Origin: Alcanivorax sp. UBA4485
GTDB lineage: Bacteria > Pseudomonadota > Gammaproteobacteria > Pseudomonadales > Alcanivoracaceae
Length of the DNA stretch: 38,381 nt
Reading direction: 5' to 3'
Assembly (NCBI GenBank): GCA_002389055.1
Contig: DGNT01000178.1
Coordinates: forward strand, 1 to 38,381
The translations under genes and the position numbers were made by a program. Positions 30,473-38,240 of this stretch are shown piece by piece. The notes under the pieces were generated by a model, which ran no database searches, was not told where the DNA came from, and saw nothing but the letters and a program-made list of their open reading frames with translations. How positions within the stretch are numbered: position 1 is the stretch's first letter; the number at the start of each line of letters is the position of its first letter.

Positions 30473-31921
30473 TTACGCTGGGTTCTTCGCATCCGCCTGG
30501 TCAGTCTGCTCCCTGCAGTCGTAGGTCAAAAAATGGACGGTCTTCCCCCTAACCGGCATCAAGAGGATATCTGAATAACGCGAACCGATGTTTTCGGTCA
30601 CCGATTCCGGGCTCGCTTCCTCATTCTTAGCCATGACCGCTATAACCTCCCGGGCCCTCCGCCAGACGTGAATGCAGAACCAGCGAGCCAATAAGACCCT
30701 GGCTCCCTTATACCTCTCTCGTAACTGACCATTGGACAACAATTCGCGCTCTACCCTTTCAAGGAGGGCCCCGGCCGCATCCGGTTCACTCCGCTCGCCT
30801 CTCTCCCCGTCGTGCAGCTCCGTTGGATACTCGTTAACCAGCCACGTCACATAGTCACAAGCTTTGAATAGAAGATATTCTCGAACCTCTGCACGACGTG
30901 GTTCGCCGGCGAATGCCGAATATAAGGGCGGAGGCTTCTCCTCGCCTTCTTCCTCCTCCTGATGCGGTGGTACCAGACCGGGATAAGCGGAAGCCTCCGC
31001 CTCGATCCATCGATCCGAGTCACCGTCATTCACCTTACCGCTCACAGCAGCGGCGCTCCTTTTGTTCGAAATCCGATCGCACTTCCGGTGCACGGACGCC
31101 ACAGGACTGAGTTCGCCTAGGTTCAGAAAGATGCCAGTCGAGGGAGTATCTGTCGCTAACTTTGGATAACCGATGGCGGCGCTGTTCAATACCAGGGCAC
31201 TCGGCACCTTTCCTGGGACGAAGCGCCCGGTCAGGCCAGGGACCCTTAACGTGAAGAACCCCAACTGCTCCAGGCGGTGAAGATGATTACGGACTCGGGA
31301 AGGAGACATCCCCACCAGCCGAGATAGCCGACGAAGCCCAGCGTCGATCACCACCCCTCGTCTATCCGCCAAATTCCACAGAATCGCTAACAAAAGCTTG
31401 CCCGGAATGGCCAGGCGAGAAGGAAGCTGATCCTCAGCCTTAACCTGCACCCGCCCATCGAACGAATCAGTATTTTGACCTAACTGCACCGCGCGGCAGT
31501 GAAGAGCTGCAGCTACTTTATTCGCCTGACTAACGGCGCCCCGATCAATCGGCATGCTCGCCAACTTTTGCCCCAACGCTCTCTCCACACGGAACTCCCG
31601 CACAGGACGCCCCCGAGTAAATTTACCAGGTCCCCAGTCGGGCCAATCATCCTGATAGCGCGTCACCAAACACGGCCTTCGCTCCTCTGACCTGGGATCC
31701 GCGAGCAGCTCGCCTCTGGCGTCGAGAAATGTCTTTCGGCTGATCCCGAACAACTCCTGTAACTGCTTAATTTTCAGTCTCACCGGAGAGGTTCCGAACA
31801 TGAGCCACACTCGCACCAGTAAGTACCTAGCCTCTGGTGAAAGCGCTGGATCTTCCGTGGTTAATAGCCACGCCATGCCACCCAGCTTGCCGTCAAGCGC
31901 GCTTTCATCCAAAATTAACAC
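30473..31921 (-). CDS. Island protein of unknown function with two helix-turn-helix regions
   Basis: I do not recognise this 482-residue protein. Two DNA-binding-like regions are visible: LKIKQLQELFGISRKTFLDARGELL at ~49-73, and a winged-helix-like PGKLLLAILWNLADRRGVVI...LRRLSRLVGMSPSRVRNHLH at ~173-214. An acidic, disordered linker (HQEEEEGEEKPPP) follows near 330, then a helical C-terminal part. There is no signal peptide, no membrane segment and no enzyme motif I can name. The gene ends eight bases from the right inverted repeat of the ISL3 element, so its C-terminus may be native or only just spared. It is divergent from the MatP-like gene across an AT-rich 113-bp gap, suggesting shared control. 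A role in replication or partition of the island is possible but unproven. Confidence 0.8.
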   Translation of the reverse strand: MLILDESALDGKLGGMAWLLTTEDPALSPEARYLLVRVWLMFGTSPVRLKIKQLQELFGISRKTFLDARGELLADPRSEERRPCLVTRYQDDWPDWGPGKFTRGRPVREFRVERALGQKLASMPIDRGAVSQANKVAAALHCRAVQLGQNTDSFDGRVQVKAEDQLPSRLAIPGKLLLAILWNLADRRGVVIDAGLRRLSRLVGMSPSRVRNHLHRLEQLGFFTLRVPGLTGRFVPGKVPSALVLNSAAIGYPKLATDTPSTGIFLNLGELSPVASVHRKCDRISNKRSAAAVSGKVNDGDSDRWIEAEASAYPGLVPPHQEEEEGEEKPPPLYSAFAGEPRRAEVREYLLFKACDYVTWLVNEYPTELHDGERGERSEPDAAGALLERVERELLSNGQLRERYKGARVLLARWFCIHVWRRAREVIAVMAKNEEASPESVTENIGSRYSDILLMPVRGKTVHFLTYDCREQTDQADAKNPA

Positions 31922-32034
31922 CTATTAAAAATAGAATTAAAACACGTCACAACTCTAATCGTTGATGTGTAATAATACAATCAAGAATATAATTTCGGAC
32001 ATCTCAGATCTAAGACAGACGTGGGGGAAATCCA
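31922..32034. promoter_or_regulatory. AT-rich divergent promoter region
   Basis: This 113-bp gap between the two island genes is far more AT-rich than the rest of the window (TTAAAAATAGAATTAAAACA, AATAATACAATCAAGAATATAA). Several -10-like hexamers occur, such as TAATAATACAAT near 31968-31979. Divergent promoters and an H-NS/MvaT-type silencing target are both plausible; no exact operator was assigned. Confidence 0.45.
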
Positions 32035-32787
32035 ATGGGGAGGGAGTGGCTCGACTGGTTTAAGTTCGAAGACCAAGAGCACTGTGAATGGGCTACCAAG
32101 TATCTCGGTCAGCGAGGCCACATAGTCGGTCCAGCGAATGGCTGGCGGTCACTTCAATCGCGTCTGAGCGGGCTGGTAGCGGAGTGGCCGGCGCGCGATC
32201 AGGCCACCCAAATGCCACAAGATCCTGCGCACGCTCCATACCTCATGCTGGAGCTGAGGATGCGCTCCGCGTACTACCAGTGGAAAAAAAGGCGGGACGA
32301 TAAGCAGTTCAGCACCTACAACTTAAGAATGAGAAAAGATCTACGGCCTTTGCTGCGCCATCTTGCCAAAAATCAGAATATGACCATCAGCGAAGCTCTT
32401 GAGGATCTCGTGCGCCGAGAGAACAGCATGAGCCGGGATTTCCGGGCCGAAATGGACCGGCGCCTTGCAGAAGCGAGCCAGAAAGCGAGTCAAGAAGCGG
32501 AACACAAAGAAGAGCTGCAGAAGCAGCGCCTTGAGCAACACCAGCGTGTTATCACGCAGCTCACCAACCGGGCCGCAAACGTGGAGGTTCAGCTAGAAGG
32601 CCTCACAATAACGGACCAGGCGGCCCAAGAAGAGCGCGAAGCATTCGAAGGTTTGGTCGAGGAAAGAGCAAGCGTGATACGCGATGAGTACCAGGACGAG
32701 CTATCCCGGATTCCAAAGGCGCGTAGACGCTCCTCGGCCTCCCTACCACGCACCCCTCCTCCACCCCCGGACAACAGTACAGACTGA
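32035..32787 (+). CDS. MatP-like ribbon-helix-helix/coiled-coil protein
   Basis: This 250-residue protein resembles MatP, which organises the Ter macrodomain, in order of parts. A Trp-rich N-terminus (EWLDWF...CEWATKYLGQRG) comes first. Residues ~70-90 (YLMLELRMRSAYYQWKKRRDD) parallel MatP's Arg-rich helix. Residues ~92-128 (FSTYNLRMRKDLRPLLRHLA, then MTISEALEDLVRREN) look like its ribbon-helix-helix domain. A coiled coil of ~100 residues rich in Glu, Gln and Arg follows, then a Pro-rich tail. It is longer than E. coli MatP (about 150 residues) mainly through the coil. The start ATG at 32035 follows GGGGGAAATCCA, a weak Shine-Dalgarno. Identification is by pattern memory only. Its place on an island next to a two-HTH protein is unusual. 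Confidence 0.65.
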   Translation: MGREWLDWFKFEDQEHCEWATKYLGQRGHIVGPANGWRSLQSRLSGLVAEWPARDQATQMPQDPAHAPYLMLELRMRSAYYQWKKRRDDKQFSTYNLRMRKDLRPLLRHLAKNQNMTISEALEDLVRRENSMSRDFRAEMDRRLAEASQKASQEAEHKEELQKQRLEQHQRVITQLTNRAANVEVQLEGLTITDQAAQEEREAFEGLVEERASVIRDEYQDELSRIPKARRRSSASLPRTPPPPPDNSTD

Positions 32788-32797
32788 AAGCCAGTAT

Positions 32798-33105
32798 CTA
32801 CCGAAGCGTTTCCAGGTGATCCGCCCACCGCTGTAGCCACTCCCGGCCCCCTTCCTCATAGCCGTGCACCTTGACGCCCTCTGGGAATGCACCAGGACGC
32901 GCACAGGGTTGTTGTAGAGGGTACGGCGGAGGAGCCTGGCGTTAGGCTCGCGCAGGCCAGGGATGCTCTTCAGCACGCCGCTGCAGGAATCGACAAACCA
33001 CCCTGCCCTTAATCACCTCGGACAGATAGAGCTCCACGGGTGCGCCCCGCTTTGGAAAAGGGCCTTCTACGCGACCGGGGTGCCACTCCGAGGCCGAGCA
33101 ATTAT
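32798..33105 (-). pseudogene. Decayed ORF fragments between the island and tRNA-Pro
   Basis: The 399-base stretch 32788-33186 has no intact gene. On the minus strand three frames in turn look coding. First, 33105-32942: EWHPGRVEGPFPKRGAPVEL, LYLSEVIKGRVVCRFLQRR, ending in TAA. Second, about 32976-32881: LREPNARLLRRTLYNNPVRV, LVHSQ. Third, 32880-32798: GVKVHGYEEGGREWLQRWAD, HLETLR, ending in TAG. Joined, they give one protein-like string broken by two frameshifts. I cannot name the family; a relic of a mobile-element gene is likely given the place next to a tRNA. Confidence 0.4.
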
Positions 33106-33108
33106 TCG

Positions 33109-33132
33109 GTGGGGCAAAAAGTGGGGCAAAAA
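33109..33132. repeat. Two tandem copies of a 12-bp unit
   Basis: GTGGGGCAAAAA occurs twice without a gap (33109-33120 and 33121-33132). In one plus-strand frame it reads VGQKVGQKCRQQKRG and then stops at TAG, which resembles the C-terminal end of tyrosine-type integrases as I recall them. It may be the last trace of an integrase gene beside the tRNA. Confidence 0.55.
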
Positions 33133-33140
33133 TGCAGACA

Positions 33141-33178
33141 ACAAAAAAGGGGCTAGGCTGTGAATCGCCTAACCCCTT
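33141..33178 (-). terminator. Rho-independent terminator after tRNA-Pro
   Basis: A 12-bp stem with one mismatch, AAGGGGCTAGGC with GCCTAACCCCTT (33147-33158 with 33167-33178), closes an eight-base loop. On the minus strand it is followed by a U-run (A6 at 33143-33148 on the plus strand). It begins nine bases past the tRNA CCA end. Confidence 0.85.
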
Positions 33179-33186
33179 GTTTTATT

Positions 33187-33265
<79 letters not shown>

Positions 33266-33309
33266 ATTGTGTGGCTCCGCCCGGGGAAGGTTCAGTGCGG
33301 CGAAGCGGC

Positions 33310-33397
33310 GGGAATCATAACGGATTCCCCTGTCGGATGGAACCCGGAATCCGCACCCGTTGGCGCGGATGCTCAGGAGTTGAGCAGGCCGGGTTCA
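33310..33397 (-). other. Predicted structured RNA between merR-like gene and tRNA-Pro
   Basis: Two elements are seen. At 33340-33396 a three-way junction can form: an outer stem GAACCCGG/CCGGGTTC (33340-33347 with 33389-33396) encloses ATCCGC/GCGGAT (33349-33354 with 33365-33370) and GCTCA/TGAGC (33371-33375 with 33381-33385). At 33310-33329 a separate hairpin GGGAATC/GATTCCC has a six-base loop. All stems are perfect. No U-run follows, so this is not a standard terminator. The three-way junction touches the merR-like stop codon (33395-33397). Confidence 0.6.
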
Positions 33398-33778
33398 GGG
33401 ATGGCGGACGCTGTTGATGCGGTCCGCGTTGAGTACGTCCAGCACGTCTTCCAGTTCGACGATCATCTGCTTGATCATCTGGTGGTAGCGGGTGGACTGC
33501 TCCACGTTGGCGTCGCCGGAGAGCTGCTGACGGGCGCCGCCGATGGTGAAGCCCTGCTCGTAGAGCAGGCCCCGGATCTGGCGGATGGTGAGCACGTCCT
33601 GGCGCTGGTAGTAGCGGCGGTTGCCGCGCCGCTTTACCGGCTTGAGCTGGGGGAATTCCTGCTCCCAGTAGCGCAGCACGTGCGGCTTGACGTCGCACAG
33701 CTCGCTGACCTCACCGATGGTGAAGTAGCGCTTGCCGGGGATCGCCGGCAGTTCGTCGTTATGACTGGGTTCGAGCAT
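33395..33778 (-). CDS. MerR-family transcriptional regulator downstream of ihfA
   Basis: The 127-residue product has a MerR-type winged helix, RYFTIGEVSELCDVKPHVLRYWEQEFPQLKP...GNRRYYQRQDVLTIRQIRGLLYEQGFTI at residues ~17-77. A short helical C-terminal part (QSTRYHQMIKQMIVELEDVL) would form the dimer coil. No effector-binding domain or Cys cluster is present. This short MerR-like protein is regularly found after ihfA in pseudomonads and relatives, and its targets are unknown. It overlaps the ihfA stop by 20 bases, so it is co-transcribed. Confidence 0.93.
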   Translation of the reverse strand: MLEPSHNDELPAIPGKRYFTIGEVSELCDVKPHVLRYWEQEFPQLKPVKRRGNRRYYQRQDVLTIRQIRGLLYEQGFTIGGARQQLSGDANVEQSTRYHQMIKQMIVELEDVLDVLNADRINSVRHP

Positions 33779-34058
33779 AGTCTTCCACCCGCTGTTTCAG
33801 TTTTTGCCCGGGACGGAAGGTGACCACGCGGCGCGCGGAGATCGGGATCTCTTCCCCGGTTTTCGGGTTCCGGCCGGGGCGCTCGCTTTTGTCGCGCAGG
33901 TCGAAGTTGCCGAATCCGGAGAGCTTCACCGGCCGGTTCTCGGCCAGTGAGTCTCGAATCTGCTCGAAGAACATCTCCACCAGTTCCTTGGCTTCGCGCT
34001 TGTTGAGACCGAGCTCCTCGAACAGCCGGTCGGCCATGTCTGCTTTGGTCAACGCCAT
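33759..34058 (-). CDS. ihfA: Integration host factor subunit alpha
   Basis: IhfA with IhfB bends DNA by about 160 degrees at specific sites, aiding transcription, replication and recombination. The 99-residue product is a normal-length HU/IHF fold: MALTKADMADRLFEELGLNKREAKELVEMFFEQIRDSLA, then VKLSGFGNFDLRDKSERPGRNPKTGEEIPISARRVVTFRPGQKLK, with the intercalating Pro in GRNPKTGE. It follows pheT by 28 bases, the classic pheST-ihfA order, and overlaps the merR-like gene. The ATG at 34058 is preceded by a weak Shine-Dalgarno (TTGAGGCA). Confidence 0.97.
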   Translation of the reverse strand: MALTKADMADRLFEELGLNKREAKELVEMFFEQIRDSLAENRPVKLSGFGNFDLRDKSERPGRNPKTGEEIPISARRVVTFRPGQKLKQRVEDYARTQS

Positions 34059-34086
34059 TGGAAATGCCTCAATCCAGGCCCTTTCT

Positions 34087-36462
34087 TCAGTCCCTGAGGG
34101 TCGCCTTAAACTGTTGTTTTAACTGAGATACTACCGCTTCAACCAGGTCGTTGACCTGAGCATCCTTAAGAGTGCGCGAAGGATCCTGGAAGGTCAAGGT
34201 CAGGGCCAGGCTTTTGCGTCCGGCCTCGATGTTGTCGCCCTGGTAGAGGTCAAAAATATGCACCTGGCGGAGGCGGTCGTCGCAGGCCTGGTGGGCGGCG
34301 GCGACCATCTCGCCGGCGGGCACGTCGGCGTCGACCACGAAGGCCAGGTCGCGCTGCACGCGGGGCTGGTCGGAGACCGGCTCGAAGTGCGGCAGACGGC
34401 CGAGACGCAGGGGCTCCAGGGCCAGTTCGAACAGGTACAGGCCCTTGGGCAGGTCCAGCTCCGCGGCCAGGCGCGGGTGCAGGCGGCCAAGGTGGCCCAC
34501 GGTGCGGCCGTCACGGGTCACTTCGGCGCATTGGCCGGGATGCAGCGCCGGGTGGCTGCCCGGCTGGAACGCGAAGGCGTCCGGCTGTGACAGGGCCAGC
34601 AGCGCTTCAACGTCCCCTTTCAGGTCGTAGAAGTCCACCGGGCGCGGCTTGCCCTCCCAGTGGGCGGGCTGGGCGCTGCCGTAGAGCAGGCCGGCGACCA
34701 TCGGCTCCTGGACCAGGCCGTCCGGGCCGGGCACGAAGCGCAGGCCGGTCTCGAACAGACGCAGGCGGCTGCACTGGCGGTTGACGTTGCGCTCGGCGGC
34801 ACTCAGCAGGCCGGCGATCAGGCCGGTGCGCATCACGCCCAGATCGGCGGAGATCGGGTTGAGCAGCGCCAGCGGGGCGTGGTCCGGGTCCACCTTGGCC
34901 TGCAGTTCCGGCGCCACGAAGCTGTAGGTGATGGCTTCCATATAACCCCGGTCGCGCAAGGTGTCGCCCAGGCGGCGCAGCGGCAGTTCTTTCTCCGGGG
35001 CCGGGTCGCCGGCGGGGGTGCCGGCGGGCACGCGGCTGGGCAGGTTTTCGTAGCCGTGCACGCGGGCCAGTTCTTCGATCAGGTCCTCCTGGATCGCCAT
35101 GTCGAAGCGCCAGCTGGGGGCGCGCACCGACCACTGGCCGGCGCCGGTTTCGGTCGCCGCCATGCCCAGGCGCTCAAGAATGTCGACGATGTTGGCGTCG
35201 TCCAGGGGCGCGCCCAGCAGGCGGGTCACGCGCTCGGCGCTCAGCTCGATGGTGACGGGCTCGGGCAGCTTGTCCTCGGCCAGGGTTTCGTCCAGCGGGC
35301 CGGCTTCGCCGCCGGCGATCTCCAGGATCAGCGCGGTGGCGCGTTCCAGGGCGCGCTGTTGCAGGGCCGGGTCGACACCGCGCTCATAGCGGTGCGAGGC
35401 GTCGGTGTGCAGGCCGTAGCGGCGCGCCCGGCCGACGATGGCCAGCGGGCTGAAGAAGGCACACTCCAGGAACAGGTCGCGGGTGCTTTCGGAGACGGCG
35501 CTGGGGCGGCCGCCCATGATGCCGGCCAGGGCCAGGGGGCCGTTGTCGTCGGCGATCAGCAGGGTGTCGTCGTTGAGCTCCAGGGTCTGGTCGTCCAGGC
35601 TTTGCAGGGTCTCGCCGGCCCGGGCGCGGCGCACGCGGATGCCGCCGGTCAGTTTGGCCAGATCGAAGGCGTGCAGCGGTTGGCCCAGTTCCAGCAACAC
35701 ATAGTTGGTCACGTCGACAATCGGGTCGATGGCGCGCACGCCGGCGCGGCGCAGGCGCTCCACCATCCACAGCGGCGTCTCGGCGGCGGCGTTGATGCCG
35801 CGGATTACCCGGCCCAGGTAACGCGGGCAGCCATCGCTGTCGTCCAGGGTGACCGGGAAGCGGTCGTCCAGGGTGGCGGGCACCGGCTCAATGGCGGGCT
35901 CGTTAAGCGGGGTGCGGTTGAGCACGCCCACTTCCCGGGCGATGCCGCGCACGCTCAGGCAGTCGGCCCGGTTGGGGGTCAGGTCCACTTCGATGACGGT
36001 GTCGTTTAAAGACAGGTAGTCGCGGATATCGGTGCCCACGGGGGCGTCTTCCGGCAGTTCCAGCAGACCGTCGATGCGGTCTTCGAGGCCCAGCTCGGAG
36101 CCACCGCACAGCATGCCTTCGGAGGGCTCGCCGCGCAGCTTGGCTTTTTTGATCCTAAGGTCGCCGGGCAGCTCCGCGCCGACCCGGGCGAACGGCGCTT
36201 TCAGGCCCTCGCGGGCGTTGGGGGCGCCGCACACCACCGGGAAGGTGCTCTCGCCGTCACTGACTTCACAGACGCGCAGCTTGTCGGCGTCCGGGTGCGG
36301 CTGGCAGCTTACGATCTGCCCCACCACCACACCGGTGAACGGCGGTGCGGCCGGTTCCACGGCGTCCACTTCCAGGCCGGCCATGGTCAGTTGGTGGGCC
36401 AGGGTGTCGCTATCGATGTCCGGGTTGACCCATTCCCGCAACCAGGCTTCATTGAAACGCAT
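34087..36462 (-). CDS. pheT: Phenylalanine-tRNA ligase subunit beta
   Basis: PheT pairs with PheS as an alpha2-beta2 enzyme charging tRNA-Phe in the cytoplasm. The 791-residue product has the bacterial domain order: N-terminal tRNA-binding OB-fold (EP AAPPFTGVVVGQIVSCQPHPDADKL region, ~40-150), B3/B4 editing domain (~210-390), B5 (~400-475), a catalytic-like core, and the C-terminal ferredoxin-fold anticodon-binding domain (FEPVSDQPRVQRDLAFVV at ~700, to the end). The length matches E. coli PheT (795). The gene lies 13 bases after pheS. Confidence 0.97.
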   Translation of the reverse strand: MRFNEAWLREWVNPDIDSDTLAHQLTMAGLEVDAVEPAAPPFTGVVVGQIVSCQPHPDADKLRVCEVSDGESTFPVVCGAPNAREGLKAPFARVGAELPGDLRIKKAKLRGEPSEGMLCGGSELGLEDRIDGLLELPEDAPVGTDIRDYLSLNDTVIEVDLTPNRADCLSVRGIAREVGVLNRTPLNEPAIEPVPATLDDRFPVTLDDSDGCPRYLGRVIRGINAAAETPLWMVERLRRAGVRAIDPIVDVTNYVLLELGQPLHAFDLAKLTGGIRVRRARAGETLQSLDDQTLELNDDTLLIADDNGPLALAGIMGGRPSAVSESTRDLFLECAFFSPLAIVGRARRYGLHTDASHRYERGVDPALQQRALERATALILEIAGGEAGPLDETLAEDKLPEPVTIELSAERVTRLLGAPLDDANIVDILERLGMAATETGAGQWSVRAPSWRFDMAIQEDLIEELARVHGYENLPSRVPAGTPAGDPAPEKELPLRRLGDTLRDRGYMEAITYSFVAPELQAKVDPDHAPLALLNPISADLGVMRTGLIAGLLSAAERNVNRQCSRLRLFETGLRFVPGPDGLVQEPMVAGLLYGSAQPAHWEGKPRPVDFYDLKGDVEALLALSQPDAFAFQPGSHPALHPGQCAEVTRDGRTVGHLGRLHPRLAAELDLPKGLYLFELALEPLRLGRLPHFEPVSDQPRVQRDLAFVVDADVPAGEMVAAAHQACDDRLRQVHIFDLYQGDNIEAGRKSLALTLTFQDPSRTLKDAQVNDLVEAVVSQLKQQFKATLRD

Positions 36463-36475
36463 TCTTTATAATCCC

Positions 36476-37498
36476 CTAGGCGAATTGCGACAAAAAACGC
36501 GCGTCGTTCTCGAAGAACAGACGCAGATCGTTGACGCCGTAGCGCAGCATGGCGAGGCGCTCCACGCCCATGCCGAAGGCGAAGCCGCTGTAGCGGGTGG
36601 CATCCACGCCGCCGTGCTCCAGCACCTTGGGATGGACCATGCCGCAGCCCATGATTTCCAGCCAGCCGCTGTGCGAGCACACCCGGCAGCCGTCACCGCC
36701 ACAGGTCATGCAGCCCACGTCCACCTCGGCGCTGGGCTCGGTGAACGGGAAGTAGCTGGGCCGGAAGCGCACCGGCAGGTCATCCACCTCGAACACGAAC
36801 TTCAGAAACGCCGCCACGGTGCCTTTCAGGTCCGCGAAGGTAATGTTCTCGTCCACCAGCAGCCCTTCCACCTGGTGGAACATGGGCGTGTGGGTGAGAT
36901 CCGAGTCGCAACGGTAGACACGGCCGGGGGCGATGATGCGGAACGGCGGCTCGCCCTTCTGCATCACGCGCACCTGCACCGGCGACGTGTGGGTGCGCAG
37001 CAGGCGGCCGTCACCGAAATAGAAGGTGTCGTGCATGGCCCGGGCCGGGTGATGGGCGGGGATGTTGAGCGCCTCGAAGTTGTGGAAGTCGTCTTCCACT
37101 TCCGGGCCTTCGGCGATGTCGAAGCCCAGCCGCAGGAAGAAGTCTTCCATGCGCCGGCGCATGCGCGTGACCGGATGCAGTGCCCCGGGCTGTTCGCCCC
37201 GGCCGGGCAGGGTCACATCCAGGGTCTCGGCGCTCAGCTGCTCGTTGAGCGCGGCCTCTTCCAGCGTGCGGCGGCGCTCATCAATGGCCGTTTGCACTCG
37301 CTGCTTGCCGTCGTTGATCAACGCGCCGGCCTTGGGCCGCTCTTCCGCGCTCAACCCGCCCAGGCTCTTCAGCAGCGCGCTGATCTCCCCCTTCTTACCC
37401 AGGTAACGCACCCGCACGTCGTCCAACGCGCGCGCGTCACCGGCCCCGGCCACTGCCGCCAGCGCCGCCTCCACCAGGCTTTCCAGGTTCTCCATCAT
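36476..37498 (-). CDS. pheS: Phenylalanine-tRNA ligase subunit alpha
   Basis: The 340-residue product has an N-terminal coiled-coil region (~1-90) that binds tRNA and a class II catalytic core. Class II motif 2 is FRIIAPGRVYRCDSDLTHTPMFHQVEGLLVDE. The HTSPVQVR block, FRPSYFPFTEPSAEVDV, GWLEIMGCGMVHPKVLE, and GMGVERLAMLRYGVNDLRLFFEND (motif 3) follow. The start is one of two ATGs at 37498 and 37495; no strong Shine-Dalgarno is present. An intrinsic terminator ~65 bp upstream suggests that expression is reduced relative to rplT. No Phe-rich leader peptide was found there. Confidence 0.97.
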   Translation of the reverse strand: MMENLESLVEAALAAVAGAGDARALDDVRVRYLGKKGEISALLKSLGGLSAEERPKAGALINDGKQRVQTAIDERRRTLEEAALNEQLSAETLDVTLPGRGEQPGALHPVTRMRRRMEDFFLRLGFDIAEGPEVEDDFHNFEALNIPAHHPARAMHDTFYFGDGRLLRTHTSPVQVRVMQKGEPPFRIIAPGRVYRCDSDLTHTPMFHQVEGLLVDENITFADLKGTVAAFLKFVFEVDDLPVRFRPSYFPFTEPSAEVDVGCMTCGGDGCRVCSHSGWLEIMGCGMVHPKVLEHGGVDATRYSGFAFGMGVERLAMLRYGVNDLRLFFENDARFLSQFA

Positions 37499-37563
37499 AC
37501 GATTTACCCGTTCCCGTTTTTATCTATGCCTTGCTTCGGAAGCGCCAGTCAGGGCTCCCAAAA

Positions 37564-37594
37564 CGAAAAAGGGGAAGAGCGCGAGCTCTTCCCC
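37564..37594 (-). terminator. Intrinsic terminator/attenuator between rplT and pheS
   Basis: A perfect 10-bp stem, GGGGAAGAGC/GCTCTTCCCC (37571-37580 with 37585-37594), has a four-base loop. On the minus strand it is followed by a U-run (A5 at 37566-37570). It lies 40 bp past the rplT stop. In E. coli this spot holds the pheM attenuator; no Phe-rich peptide was found here. Confidence 0.85.
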
Positions 37595-37634
37595 CGTTTC
37601 GGAGTGCTGTCGTGTAGGCTAACCGACAGTCAGC

Positions 37635-37994
37635 TCAGGCGGCGAGACTCGCTTTGGCTTTCTCGGCCAAAGCACCAAACGCTGCCTGATCACGAACCGC
37701 CAGGTCCGCCAGCACTTTACGGTCGATCTCGATGGACGCCTTCTTGAGGCCGTCGATCATACGGCTGTAGGACATGCCGTTGACACGGGCGGCGGCGTTG
37801 ATCCGCACGATCCACAGACGACGGAACTGACGCTTGCGCACCTTGCGGTCACGGTAAGCGTACTGGCCGGCCTTGGTGACCGCCTGTACCGCCACGCGGA
37901 AGACGCGGCTACGCGCCCCGTAATAACCTTTTGCTTGCTTGAGAATCTTCTTGTGCCGGCGACGCGCCTGCACACCACGCTTAACTCGAGCCAT
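37635..37994 (-). CDS. rplT: 50S ribosomal protein L20
   Basis: L20 binds 23S rRNA early in 50S assembly. The 119-residue basic protein is near the E. coli length (118) and begins MARVKRGVQARRRHKKILKQ, then AKGYYGARSRVFRVAVQAV, with RDRKVRKRQFRRLWIVRINAAAR in the middle. ATG at 37994 has GGAGGT six bases upstream. It follows rpmI after 26 bases in the usual infC-rpmI-rplT order. In many bacteria L20 represses translation of this operon by binding its mRNA. Confidence 0.98.
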   Translation of the reverse strand: MARVKRGVQARRRHKKILKQAKGYYGARSRVFRVAVQAVTKAGQYAYRDRKVRKRQFRRLWIVRINAAARVNGMSYSRMIDGLKKASIEIDRKVLADLAVRDQAAFGALAEKAKASLAA

Positions 37995-38020
37995 TGTTCA
38001 GACCTCCAAAAACCGGTGAT

Positions 38021-38215
38021 TTAGCTGTAGGGCATCATGCGCTTGACCAGGGGCACATCGGACTCGTGTACCTGGGTCTTGGGGCGCAGATGACGAATCG
38101 TCTTGGCGGACTTCTTCGTCAGGATGTGGTTTTTGAATGCCTGCTTACGCTTGAAACCGGAGGCGGTTTTTTTAAAACGCTTTGCGGCCCCGCGGTTTGT
38201 CTTGATCTTGGGCAT
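38021..38215 (-). CDS. rpmI: 50S ribosomal protein L35
   Basis: L35 is a small basic 50S protein. The 64 residues start MPKIKTNRGAAKRFKKTASG, continue FKRKQAFKNHILTKKSAKTIRHL, and end VKRMMPYS, all typical. ATG at 38215 follows TTGAGATAGGTACC. It lies between infC (51-base gap with a hairpin) and rplT (26-base gap). Length is normal (E. coli 65). Confidence 0.98.
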   Translation of the reverse strand: MPKIKTNRGAAKRFKKTASGFKRKQAFKNHILTKKSAKTIRHLRPKTQVHESDVPLVKRMMPYS

Positions 38216-38240
38216 GGTACCTATCTCAAGTTGTGTGAAT

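Noticed and set aside
27086..30473. Target-site duplication for the ISL3 element
   Set aside because: The flanking eight bases AAAACATC and ATAATCTT differ at several positions; no direct repeat was found.
32743..32976. 77-codon minus-strand frame as an intact gene
   Set aside because: Its first half fits the decayed ORF but its second half runs out of frame; it lacks a ribosome-binding site and reads into the end of the MatP-like gene.
33109..33132. CRISPR-like or att direct repeat
   Set aside because: Only two adjacent 12-bp copies with no spacer, and no second copy of the tRNA 3' end was seen in the window.
34660..36009. 449-codon plus-strand frame inside pheT
   Set aside because: Antisense shadow in GC-rich DNA; pheT is complete with all domains.
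37499..37634. pheM-like leader peptide
   Set aside because: No short frame with a run of Phe codons precedes the terminator.
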